The notes beneath the pieces are model-generated. The model ran no database searches, was not told the origin of the DNA, and worked only from the letters and a program-made list of their open reading frames with translations. The position numbers and the translations under genes were made by a program. Shown one piece after another: positions 6,649-14,058 of a stretch of 14,974 nt of DNA (position 1 is its first letter; each line of letters opens with the position of its first letter). Source of the DNA: JBCBZH01 sp039815415 (GTDB lineage: Bacteria > Bacteroidota > Rhodothermia > Rhodothermales > Rubricoccaceae); the NCBI GenBank assembly GCA_039815415.1, contig JBCBZH010000082.1, positions 1 through 14,974 of the forward strand, in the 5' to 3' direction.

Positions 6649-7368
6649 TCAGGTGGAGTAAACGAAGTAGCCGACGAGCTGGTAGCCAGCGAGGACGAAT
6701 CCGGCGCTCATCAGCGCCACGTTCGCAGCCGTTGCGAAGCGCGAGAAGCTGGCCGTACGGCGCCACGCGTTCATCGCGATAAGTATGGCCGCCAGCGCGA
6801 GGATCTGACCGACCTCCACGCCGACGTTGAACGCCACTAGGTTGGTGAACAGGCCGTCCGGTGTCAGGTCGAACTCCAGCATCTTGGTCGCGAGGCCGAG
6901 CCCGTGGAACAGCCCGAAGACGAGCGTAGCGACGCGAGCGTCTGGCTGCCACCCGAACCACACCGGGAACGCGCCCAGATTGTCCAGCGCCTTGTATGCG
7001 ACCGAGAGCCCGATGATGGCGTCGATGAGAAACGCACTCACACCGAACCCGGTGAGCACACCCACGATCAGCGTGAGGGAGTGCCCGATCGCGAAAAGCG
7101 AGACGTATAGGGCGATGTCCTTCTTTCGGTAGAGGAAGAAGATGATGCCCAGCAAGAAGAGCAGGTGGTCGTAGCCGGTCACCATGTGCTTCGCGCCGAG
7201 GTACGCGAACGGCCCCGGCCGCGCGCCCGAGGTGGCCTGGATGTAGCCCGCATCGCCCTCGGGGACCCCGTGCGCCAGCGCCTCCATAGGGATCAGGAGC
7301 ACGCCCAGTGCCGCGAGGACGGGCCACAGCAGGGGAGGGAGGGACGGCAGCCTCTGGCGGAGCGGCAT
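6649..7368 (-). CDS. HupE/UreJ-family membrane protein
   Basis: The predicted product is 239 residues. It has a signal peptide (1-32, cleavage at ALA|HG, leaving the N-terminal His33 typical of HupE) followed by about six membrane helices. Conserved polar motifs are GAKHMVTGYDHLLFL (58-72; H61, D67, H68), FAIGHSLTL (H96), FGLFHGLGLA (H155) and NVGVEVGQ (E185, Q188). HupE/UreJ proteins import nickel or cobalt for hydrogenase or urease. This one matches the UreJ_2-like branch, whose substrate is less certain, and no hydrogenase or urease gene is in the window. The third in-frame ATG is chosen because the hydrophobic signal follows; upstream ATGs at 7473 and 7416 would add a non-signal extension. 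First gene of a two-gene minus-strand operon. Confidence 0.85.
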   Translation of the reverse strand: MPLRQRLPSLPPLLWPVLAALGVLLIPMEALAHGVPEGDAGYIQATSGARPGPFAYLGAKHMVTGYDHLLFLLGIIFFLYRKKDIALYVSLFAIGHSLTLIVGVLTGFGVSAFLIDAIIGLSVAYKALDNLGAFPVWFGWQPDARVATLVFGLFHGLGLATKMLEFDLTPDGLFTNLVAFNVGVEVGQILALAAILIAMNAWRRTASFSRFATAANVALMSAGFVLAGYQLVGYFVYST

Positions 7369-7499
7369 GTGGCGAGCGAGTTGGGAATCGGTGGAGCGTT
7401 GGACTCCAAGATGCATCCATTCGCGCGACGGATTCAACGCTTCCGGTACCACAGGACAGGCTCTGCGTGGCAATCTAGCCGGTCCGCGCTCGGCATAGG

Positions 7500-7536
7500 A
7501 AGATGGCTGCGTCGCTGCGCTCCTCGCAACGGCAGC
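7500..7536. repeat. Fragment of a CGTCGCTGCGCTCCTCGCAA-type dispersed repeat
   Basis: AGATGGCTGCGTCGCTGCGC followed by TCCTCGCAACGGCAG matches in form the common bacterial intergenic repeat AGATTGCTTCGTCGCTACGC...TCCTCGCAATGACA. A loosely complementary left arm (GCGTGGCAATCT, about 7470-7481) suggests a degenerate hairpin. The copy is diverged. Confidence 0.5.
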
Positions 7537-7586
7537 TCTGTGGGCGGCTTCGGATCTACGGGCGTAGTAGGCGAGAAGGATCGTCG

Positions 7587-7598
7587 GCGAGCTGGCGA
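7587..7598 (-). repeat. Near-perfect dodecamer copy (11/12)
   Basis: GCGAGCTGGCGA, mismatched only at the first base. It lies in the hupE/punA spacer. Confidence 0.7.
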
Positions 7599-7701
7599 CC
7601 CGGGCGATGAACGGATGCCCTTGTGGGGCACCGCCAACTCGCTTCTGCCCGCTGGGCGCCCCTCGTGCGCGTCGGTGCGGCTAGCTTTCCCGACCCCATT
7701 C

Positions 7702-7713
7702 ACGCCAGCTCGA
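7702..7713 (+). repeat. Near-perfect dodecamer copy at the punA start (11/12)
   Basis: ACGCCAGCTCGA; its final A is the first base of the punA ATG. It therefore occupies the position where a Shine-Dalgarno sequence would sit. Confidence 0.7.
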
Positions 7714-8546
7714 TGCCCGACGCCGACACGCTCCCCTCTCATGTTTCCGAAGCCGCCGATGCTCTTCGCCAGCGCGTGGGCGACGCCGCCCGCGTGGGGC
7801 TCATCCTCGGTACCGGGCTGGGCAAGCTGGCAGACGAGATCGAGGTGGCGGAGGCCGTGCCCTACGGCGAGATTCCGCACTTTCCGCTCTCGACGGTCGA
7901 AAGTCACGAGGGGCGGCTGCTGGCGGGGACGCTGCGCGGCGTGCCCGTGCTGGCGATGCAGGGCCGCTTCCACCTCTACGAGGGCTACGACGCGGTCCAG
8001 GTGACGCTACCCGTGCGTGTGATGGCCGAGTTGGGCGTGGAGACGCTGCTCATCTCCAACGCGGCGGGCGGCATGAATCCGCTCTACCGCCGGGGTGACC
8101 TGATGCTGCTCACCGACCACATCAACCTGCAGGGGGCCAACCCGCTCATCGGGCCGAACAGGGACGACTGGGGGCCGCGCTTCCCCGATATGAGCGAGCC
8201 CTACGACCTCGAGCTGAGGAACACGGCCGAACAGGCAGCGCTCGACCGCGGCCTTCCGCTCCAGCAGGGCGTCTACGTAGCCGTCGTAGGTCCCAACCTG
8301 GAGACCCGCGCCGAGTACCGCTTCCTCCGCACCATCGGCGCCGACGTGGTGGGGATGAGCACCGTCCCGGAAGTGATCGTCGCGCGGCACATGGGGCTCC
8401 GCTGTCTCGCCATCTCGGTCATCACCGACGAGTGCTTCCCGGATGCACTGGAGCCCGTCAACATCGCGGACATCCTTGCGGCGGCAGGCGAGGCCGAGCC
8501 CAAGCTGGCGCAGATCATGGGCGATGTCGTGGCCTCACTGGCATAG
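7713..8546 (+). CDS. punA: Purine nucleoside phosphorylase (trimeric PNP family)
   Basis: The predicted product is a 277-residue cytoplasmic enzyme that splits purine (deoxy)nucleosides with phosphate, giving the free base and (deoxy)ribose 1-phosphate in purine salvage. Family motifs are all present: phosphate loop LGTGLG (32-37), SHEG (64-67), GRFHLYEGY (84-92), SNAAGG (115-120), PNLETRAEYR (194-203) and GADVVGMSTVPE (209-220). The base-recognition segment reads ISVITDECFPD, with Asp239 where human PNP has Asn243 (ITNK). That change is known to alter 6-oxo versus 6-amino purine preference in the human enzyme; the consequence here is inference. Length is normal. The ATG chosen gives the usual N-terminus; a longer frame from 7623 adds 30 unconserved residues. 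The beta-lactamase-like gene follows after 12 bases. Confidence 0.94.
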   Translation: MPDADTLPSHVSEAADALRQRVGDAARVGLILGTGLGKLADEIEVAEAVPYGEIPHFPLSTVESHEGRLLAGTLRGVPVLAMQGRFHLYEGYDAVQVTLPVRVMAELGVETLLISNAAGGMNPLYRRGDLMLLTDHINLQGANPLIGPNRDDWGPRFPDMSEPYDLELRNTAEQAALDRGLPLQQGVYVAVVGPNLETRAEYRFLRTIGADVVGMSTVPEVIVARHMGLRCLAISVITDECFPDALEPVNIADILAAAGEAEPKLAQIMGDVVASLA

Positions 8547-8558
8547 ATCCTACGACGA

Positions 8559-9353
8559 ATGATGACACGATTCCTGATTGCCAGCCTTGGCATTCTCATG
8601 ATGGGCACCGGCTGCCAGAGCGCGGAGCCGGTACAAGCGCCAGCCCATTCGGGCGATTCCGCGCCGCAATACCTCGAGCAGGTGGCTCCGGGCGTGTGGG
8701 TTCACTCCACCTTTCGCGAGGTCCGAGGCTTCGGGAGCGTTCTGTCCAACGGGCTGGTGGTGGCCTCTGGGGACGACGCGCTTCTCGTGGATGCGGGATG
8801 GGGTGAAGATCCGATCCAAGACACCCGTCAGATTCTCGCCGAGACGAAGCGGGCATCCGGTGCGACCGTGCGCCGCGCCGTGTTCTCGCATCACCATGCA
8901 GACAGCGTTGAAGGCATCTGGGCGCTTCGAGAAGCAGGCATCCCCGCGTACGCCAGCCCGATGACGGCAGACCTGATGAAGTCGGGAGGGTGGGGCGGCC
9001 CGGACTCGCTGCTAGCGGAGGGCAACGTGTGGAGCCTCAGCTACGGCGATCACCAGATCGAGGTGTTTTATGGAGGACCCGGGCATACGCTGGACAACGT
9101 CGTGGTGTACGTGCCGAGCGCTCGGGTGCTCTACACGGGATGTCTCGTTCGGCCTGGTGAGTCCGGCTCTCTCGGAAATATTGCTGATGCCGACATCCGC
9201 CAGTGGGCAGAGTCTGTCACGCGTGTGCGAGATCGGTACCACGGGCGGGTCGATGTGGTCGTGCCCTCGCACGGACCTCCCGGTGGCCCAGAGCTACTCG
9301 ATCACACCATCGAGCTGGTGGAAGAGCACCGTGGGCGGCCCGTCGGCGGGTGA
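8559..9353 (+). CDS. bla: Subclass B1 metallo-beta-lactamase homologue
   Basis: The predicted product is 264 residues, exported, with the MBL fold. All six B1 zinc ligands are visible: SHHHADS gives H111, H113 and D115 (standard 116/118/120), GGPGHTLDN gives H176 (196), YTGCLVRP gives C195 (221) and VVPSHGPPGG gives H238 (263). B1 hallmarks GFGSVLSNGLVVAS (57-70) and SLGNIADADI (204-213, with the active-site Asn of SLGN) are also present. A B1 enzyme uses two zinc ions to open the lactam ring of penicillins, cephalosporins and carbapenems in the periplasm. Lys224 of most B1 enzymes is Arg198 here. The signal ends MGTGC (C19), a weak lipobox, so it may be a lipoprotein like NDM or a soluble protein. 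ATG codons at 8559 and 8562 are adjacent. Other MBL-fold hydrolases lack this ligand set; real lactam activity is still inference. It probably shares a transcript with punA. Confidence 0.88.
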   Translation: MMTRFLIASLGILMMGTGCQSAEPVQAPAHSGDSAPQYLEQVAPGVWVHSTFREVRGFGSVLSNGLVVASGDDALLVDAGWGEDPIQDTRQILAETKRASGATVRRAVFSHHHADSVEGIWALREAGIPAYASPMTADLMKSGGWGGPDSLLAEGNVWSLSYGDHQIEVFYGGPGHTLDNVVVYVPSARVLYTGCLVRPGESGSLGNIADADIRQWAESVTRVRDRYHGRVDVVVPSHGPPGGPELLDHTIELVEEHRGRPVGG

Positions 9354-9376
9354 GCTCTGATAGTATGAACAGATTC

Positions 9377-11473
9377 CTACTGCACGATCGTGAGGGAGCG
9401 AGAAAGAGAGAGTCCATCGCCGTCAACTCGGACGAGATAGATACCGCTCAAGAATTCTGAGCAGTCGATCTCAAACGAATGATCGCCGGGAGCGAGCAAA
9501 CCCTCATGGATAGTCATCACGATCTGGCCAATCGCGTTCAGAACAGTCACGTTCACAGTCCGTTCGTCATTCGTGGCAATCGTGGCTACTGCCCGATCAT
9601 GTGCCGGGTTTGGGCTGACATACAAGTATGGGGACTCCTTAGCAGGTGGGGGCTCATCCAGGGCACCATTGTTTGGTAGCCATGCTGTGTACACCCCCAT
9701 CCCGCTAGTGCCAGCGACTACTCGCCCAAGCGGCGAGACAAATAACGATGTCAGTTTGACGTATGGACCATACTCGTGTGGAAAGACATCTCCACCACCC
9801 AACCATGTTTCGCCTCCATCCAGAGTGTAATAGACTCGATTCTCTTCTGCGAGGACAGCAACACCTCCCTCGCCGGCAGCGAAGGGTCCATCACCATACC
9901 TGAATTGACCCTCGTATCCAGTCTTACCCCAAGTCTCTCCACCGTCTGTGGAACGATATATACCATAGAAATAAGATGGTGCGTAGAGCGTCCCATCCTG
10001 GTCCACAGCAAGAACTTCTAGGTTCCCAACCGGAGGGGGCTTGCGGGCTGGCTCCCACGAGATTCCACCATCGTCCGAGTAGTAGACGTTGGGGCCACCG
10101 ACTGTTACGATCAGTCGCCCAGATGGCATTGTAGTAACAGCATAGTGGTGTCCAGGAAGTCTGCGCTCATCCCATGTTTCGCCCTCATCTGTCGTTCGGT
10201 ACAAACGATCTGGAAACACAACGTAGAATACAGGCCCTGGTCCAGGCACGAACGTGGCATTTCGACCTTCGAACAACTTCTCCCACGAGAGGCCGTCGTC
10301 AATGGAGCGAAAGACCCCAGTTAAGCCCGGTCCGGAGATCAGGAATAGCGTGCCCTCGTTTGTGGTTGCAATGGCTTGCGTGATTGTTGCAGGATGAGAC
10401 GCCTGATGCTTCCAGAGTACTCCACTATCACGGGACTCAAAGTACCCCCCGCCATCTCTACATCCCGTCCACAAACGTGTCACAGCTCCGTCATTGACTG
10501 AGTAGATGTTCGTTACATCGCAGCTTGGTACTCCCGTACGGTTCCAAGTTGCCCCATAGTCGTCACTCCTCCACACGCCCTGGTCGCGCACGTTGGCTAG
10601 ATAGGTGCCCGCCTCTAATCGCAGGATAGTGTCAATCGAGTCATTCCCAAACTGGATCTCTTCCCATGTGTTGCCTCCGTCGAGTGATCTCGCTATCGAA
10701 CCCCATCTGTTGCCAATCAATACTGTTCGTCCCGCATCTGCCACAGAAAGCCCCCGGCCATTCGCGTAGGCTAGGTTCTCCCATCGGGGAGCTTCGTTGG
10801 GTCCCTCAGTGAGTACATAGAGCCGAGACCCGGCAATAGCATAGGTTGCTGTTGCCGTTGCTGAAATGGCTTCAACAGTACGATTCAAACCGCTAGCTGA
10901 GGTAACAGGAAGGGCCTCCCATGTCAGGCCGAAATCATAGCTTCGGAATGTCCCGTTCCGTCCTGCTGCCCAGAGAACTTCTCTGGGCCCACTTGCAAGA
11001 AGTCCGTACTCAATGTCCAGAGTTGCGACGTGACTCCACGTTCGGCCATCGTTGTACGATGCATGTAGCGCGCCGTCGATGCGAAGGCTAAGTAGCCGAT
11101 CCGGAAGTGCGATGATATCTGCAAATTGGCTTGTCGATGTACCCGTGGGCTTGAAAGTCTGCCACGTGACGCCGTTGTCGCCAGAGCGGTACATGTAGTT
11201 GCCGTGCCCGTACGCGAGAATCGCTCCGCTTTCTGATCGGACGAATTGACGGGGCCCAGCGATCAAGTTCTCAGCGTAGGCGCTAGACCACGAGCTACCG
11301 CCGTCTGTCGAGCGCCACAAGCTTCCGCCGCTCCACGCGATCACGACTCCCTCGCCAACATCATCTAGGAAGATTGCTCGTGACATCGGGCCACCGGCAG
11401 GTTCCCAATCCAGTTCTTGCGCCGCGCTGCTTCCAGAGAGAGCAATGAGAATGGTAAGAAAGGCGCGAACCAT
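9377..11473 (-). CDS. Secreted Asp-box beta-propeller with T9SS sorting domain
   Basis: The predicted product is 698 residues. It has a signal peptide (1-19, ends SSAAQ), then a repeat region with 12 Asp-boxes (SxDxGxTW type, starting at 55, 97, 139, 178, 263, 303, 347, 390, 427, 466, 508 and 550), followed by a Pro-rich hinge (about 603-614) and a C-terminal type A T9SS sorting domain (about 616-698: YVSPNPAHDRA, VTVLNAIGQIV, FLSGIYLVRV). Asp-box propellers occur in sialidases, sortilin/Vps10 and photosystem assembly factors. No sialidase FRIP or catalytic residues are seen, so a binding or cell-surface role fits better than an enzyme call. The T9SS tail implies export across the outer membrane and surface attachment or release. 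GC is visibly lower than in neighbours (30 of 60 bases at 10501-10560 versus 41 of 60 at 8041-8100), and it lacks the window's 10-base motif, suggesting recent acquisition. The ATG with the signal peptide is chosen over one 27 codons upstream. Convergent with bla, 23 bases apart. Confidence 0.85.
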   Translation of the reverse strand: MVRAFLTILIALSGSSAAQELDWEPAGGPMSRAIFLDDVGEGVVIAWSGGSLWRSTDGGSSWSSAYAENLIAGPRQFVRSESGAILAYGHGNYMYRSGDNGVTWQTFKPTGTSTSQFADIIALPDRLLSLRIDGALHASYNDGRTWSHVATLDIEYGLLASGPREVLWAAGRNGTFRSYDFGLTWEALPVTSASGLNRTVEAISATATATYAIAGSRLYVLTEGPNEAPRWENLAYANGRGLSVADAGRTVLIGNRWGSIARSLDGGNTWEEIQFGNDSIDTILRLEAGTYLANVRDQGVWRSDDYGATWNRTGVPSCDVTNIYSVNDGAVTRLWTGCRDGGGYFESRDSGVLWKHQASHPATITQAIATTNEGTLFLISGPGLTGVFRSIDDGLSWEKLFEGRNATFVPGPGPVFYVVFPDRLYRTTDEGETWDERRLPGHHYAVTTMPSGRLIVTVGGPNVYYSDDGGISWEPARKPPPVGNLEVLAVDQDGTLYAPSYFYGIYRSTDGGETWGKTGYEGQFRYGDGPFAAGEGGVAVLAEENRVYYTLDGGETWLGGGDVFPHEYGPYVKLTSLFVSPLGRVVAGTSGMGVYTAWLPNNGALDEPPPAKESPYLYVSPNPAHDRAVATIATNDERTVNVTVLNAIGQIVMTIHEGLLAPGDHSFEIDCSEFLSGIYLVRVDGDGLSLSRSLTIVQ

Positions 11474-11523
11474 GGCGAAGAGGATGAAATGGCTCTGATC
11501 CAGATCCAATCCACTGCAGGACG

Positions 11524-11553
11524 TGGAGCGCACGTACAGAAACGTGCGCTCCA
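11524..11553. repeat. Perfect 12-bp hairpin between glnS and the propeller gene
   Basis: TGGAGCGCACGT (11524-11535), a 6-base loop, then ACGTGCGCTCCA (11542-11553). On the minus strand it lies 88 bases after the glnS stop and ends 50 bases before the propeller ATG. No U-run follows on either strand. It could be a glnS terminator of non-classical type or a 5' leader structure of the propeller gene. The rest of the 168-base spacer shows nothing clear. Confidence 0.65.
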
Positions 11554-11641
11554 ACGCAACGTCCGACGGACATCGTCATTAGACAAGACCTTGCGGTGTA
11601 CACCAAACCAGAATTGCATTCAGCCAATCTGGTCGGGTGAG

Positions 11642-13984
11642 TCAGACCTGCATAGCCAGCCTCTCACGCAATAGTGCCTGCACCTGCTTCGGTGCAGCGC
11701 CCTTGCCCGCCCGGCGCATGGCCTGGCCCATGAAGAAGCCCATCAGGCGTTTCTCGCCAGCTCGATAGCGCGCCACCTCGTCCGGGTTCTCTGCGAGGGC
11801 GGCATCCACGGCGGGCGCCAGTGCGTCGGCGTCGCGGACAGCAGTGAGGCCACGGTCGGTCATGACTGCTTCGGCAGTTCCGCCATCGGTGACGAGAGCT
11901 GAAGCTAGCTCCGTGGCACCGTTGCGTGTCAACATTTTATCGTCAATCAGTTCGAGTACCTTGGCAAGTTCTGAAGCTTCCGCCTTCGAGCTGGCGAGGT
12001 CCGCATCCCCGAGGGCGCGGCGCACGTCGTGGACCAGCAGGATGGCCGCGTCGCGAGGGTCAGCGCCAGCAGATGCCACGGCCTCGAACAGCGTTGCCAG
12101 CTCGGCGTCGGCAGCCAGGACAGCGGCCTCTTCCTCGCCCACGCCGCGAGAGACCAGAGCGTTGTAGGTCTCGCGCTCGGCATCGGAGAGGGCAGAGGCC
12201 GGGTCGCGCGGTCCCGCATCGGGCTGCTGCTCCGGTTTGGCAGCCTTTGGTGTCGAGATGGCGGGAGGCACATCGACCGTTTGTTTTGCCCAGCGATCCT
12301 GTAGCGCGACGATTCGGTTGAACACCAGCACATCGGGCGTGTTGTCCTCCGGGTCCCGCCAAAAGTAGCCCGTCCGCTCGAACTGGTAACGCTTATCCGG
12401 CGCATCGTTGGCGACGCTCGGCTCTACCCATCCCTTGGTCTCGACGAGCGACTCGGGGTTGAGGGCGCTCAGGTGATCGTCCAGCGCGCCGGGCTGTGGA
12501 TCGGTGTAGAGGCGGTCGTAGAGACGGAACGTCGCTGGCAGTCCGTGCTCGGCATCCACCCAGTGAATGACGCCCATGCGGCCTTTGCGGTCTGGCTTGG
12601 GCGAGGGCTGACCGCCGAGCGACGGCAGATCGGCCCGCGCTGTCAGCCCGATGACGGCACCGGACGCGTCCGTTTCGACGCCTGTGCATTCGATCACGAA
12701 GCCGTGCCGCAGGCGCACCTCGCCGCCGGGCGAAAGGCGTCGCCAGCCCTTCGGTGGGTCGGTGGAAAAATCATCGCGCTCGATCCAGAGTTTCGATCCG
12801 AGTGGGAGGCGGCGCGTGAGGGGAGCCCCATCGGGTGGGGGCACGTCGTGCGGCCAGAGGGAAGCGTCCACCCACGTCGTTTCGGTTACGTTCTCCAGCG
12901 TCACCGGAATCGGATCCGTGACAGCGAGCACGCGCGGGGCGATGCCGTTCAGGTCCTCACGGATCGCGTACTCGAACTGCTGCAGCTCGACGCTTCCGTT
13001 CACCTTCGTCACGCCCAGGGCGTTGAAGAACGACCGGATGGATTCGGGGCGGATGCCGCGCCGCCGCATCGCTGCGATGGTGGGCATCCGGGGGTCATCC
13101 CAGCCACGGACGTGGCCCTCCTCGACGAGCTGGCGGAGCTTGCGCTTGCTCGTGATGGTGTGATCGAGGTTGAAGCGGGCAAACTCGAACTGATGGTTGC
13201 GCGGCTCTGGCACGCCGATAGCGTCGAGGTACCAATCGTAGAGCGGCCGGTTAACGTCGAACTCGAGCGTGCAGATGGAGTGGGTCACGCCCTCGATGGC
13301 GTCGCCCTGACCGTGGGCCCAGTCGTAGAGCGGGTAGATGGACCACTCGTTGCCGCGCCGATAGTGGTGGGCGTTGCGGCGGATGCGGTACATGATGGGG
13401 TCCCGCAGCTTCATGTTCGTGTGTGCCATCGGGCCGTGCTCCGTGTCCACCTTTGCGCGCAGCACGTGGCTTCCGTCGGGGTGCTCGCCGCGCCGCATCT
13501 CATCCAGCAGCTCGAGAGATTCTTCCACAGGGCGGCTGCGAAACGGCGAGGGGGTCCCAGGCTCCATAACGGTGCCCCGGCCTTCTCGGATCTCCTCCTC
13601 AGTCTGGCTATCCACGTACGCCAGCCCGCGCCGCACCAGATCGACGGCCCAGGCGTAGAACTGCTCGAAGTAGTCCGACGCGAAGCGGATCTCGAAGGGC
13701 TCGAAGCCGAGCCAGCGGACGGCGTCCTCGAGAGCGGCCACGAACTCCGGGTTCTCGGTCTCCGGGTTGGTATCGTCGTAGCGGAGGCGGGTGATGCCGC
13801 CAAACGGGGCCGCCAGCCCGAAGTTGAGGCAAATCGACTGGGCGTGGCCGATGTGCGGGTAGCCGTTGGGCTCGGGCGGGAAGCGCGTCACCACGCGCCC
13901 GCCGTGCGTGTCTTGCTCTACGTCCTTCGTGACGATGTCGAGCAGGAAGTTGGACTTGAGGGTGTGTTCGGTGGAGTCGGCCAC
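11642..13984 (-). CDS. glnS: Glutaminyl-tRNA synthetase with C-terminal YqeY/GatB-like domain
   Basis: The predicted product is a 780-residue class I aminoacyl-tRNA synthetase charging tRNA-Gln with glutamine. The catalytic core has FPPEPNGYPHIGH (HIGH at 44-47) and the KMSKS-equivalent ITSKR (277-281). The anticodon-binding beta barrels span about 345-570 (RYQFERTGYFWRD at 532-544). After a Pro/Gln/Ala linker (about 573-597), a helical domain (about 598-780) ends in GEKRLMGFFMGQAMRRAGKG, the YqeY/GatB tail signature that helps bind tRNA. E. coli GlnRS is about 554 residues; the extra 200 match the Deinococcus-type GlnRS-YqeY fusion. The start is GTG (13982-13984), chosen because conserved sequence begins at once (SNFLLDIV) and no in-frame ATG lies close upstream. 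It carries two perfect dodecamers and one core copy in coding sequence, and a third perfect dodecamer just before its start. Confidence 0.95.
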   Translation of the reverse strand: MADSTEHTLKSNFLLDIVTKDVEQDTHGGRVVTRFPPEPNGYPHIGHAQSICLNFGLAAPFGGITRLRYDDTNPETENPEFVAALEDAVRWLGFEPFEIRFASDYFEQFYAWAVDLVRRGLAYVDSQTEEEIREGRGTVMEPGTPSPFRSRPVEESLELLDEMRRGEHPDGSHVLRAKVDTEHGPMAHTNMKLRDPIMYRIRRNAHHYRRGNEWSIYPLYDWAHGQGDAIEGVTHSICTLEFDVNRPLYDWYLDAIGVPEPRNHQFEFARFNLDHTITSKRKLRQLVEEGHVRGWDDPRMPTIAAMRRRGIRPESIRSFFNALGVTKVNGSVELQQFEYAIREDLNGIAPRVLAVTDPIPVTLENVTETTWVDASLWPHDVPPPDGAPLTRRLPLGSKLWIERDDFSTDPPKGWRRLSPGGEVRLRHGFVIECTGVETDASGAVIGLTARADLPSLGGQPSPKPDRKGRMGVIHWVDAEHGLPATFRLYDRLYTDPQPGALDDHLSALNPESLVETKGWVEPSVANDAPDKRYQFERTGYFWRDPEDNTPDVLVFNRIVALQDRWAKQTVDVPPAISTPKAAKPEQQPDAGPRDPASALSDAERETYNALVSRGVGEEEAAVLAADAELATLFEAVASAGADPRDAAILLVHDVRRALGDADLASSKAEASELAKVLELIDDKMLTRNGATELASALVTDGGTAEAVMTDRGLTAVRDADALAPAVDAALAENPDEVARYRAGEKRLMGFFMGQAMRRAGKGAAPKQVQALLRERLAMQV
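11754..11765 (+). repeat. Perfect dodecamer copy in glnS (YqeY domain)
   Basis: TCGCCAGCTCGA on the plus strand; in the glnS frame the complementary strand reads Arg-Ala-Gly. This coding phase differs from that of the copy at 11986. Confidence 0.85.
11986..11997 (-). repeat. Perfect dodecamer copy in glnS (YqeY domain)
   Basis: TCGAGCTGGCGA on the plus strand; read in the glnS frame it encodes Leu-Ala-Ser-Ser. It lies 220 bases from the opposed copy at 11754. Confidence 0.85.
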
Positions 13985-13989
13985 GGACG

Positions 13990-14001
13990 TCGAGCTGGCG
14001 A
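13990..14001 (-). repeat. Perfect dodecamer copy just upstream of glnS
   Basis: TCGAGCTGGCGA ends 5 bases before the GTG start of glnS, within the 74-base divergent spacer to the acetyltransferase gene. Like the copy at 7702, it occupies a translation-start region. Confidence 0.85.
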
Positions 14002-14058
14002 GCGGGTACGATACCGATCTCCGGAGCGGAGAGGGTGGAGAGCGGCGTAAAATCAGCC

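Larger units (their letters stand above)
7369..7712. other. Divergent intergenic spacer hupE-like / punA
   Basis: 344 bases between divergent genes. It carries a REP-like fragment (about 7500-7536) and two near-perfect dodecamer copies in opposite orientation (7587-7598 and 7702-7713), the second touching the punA start codon. No clear promoter consensus is visible. Frames extending the flanking genes into this region give no conserved-looking sequence. Confidence 0.7.

Noticed and set aside
9354..9376. Terminator between the convergent bla and propeller genes
   Set aside because: Only 23 bases and no stable stem with a T-run was found.
9377..11473. Sialidase
   Set aside because: Asp-boxes are present but no FRIP motif or catalytic Arg triad/Tyr/Asp set is visible.
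12473..14050. Long open frame (525 codons) on the plus strand opposite glnS
   Set aside because: It mirrors the glnS codon pattern and shows no motif; typical GC-driven shadow.
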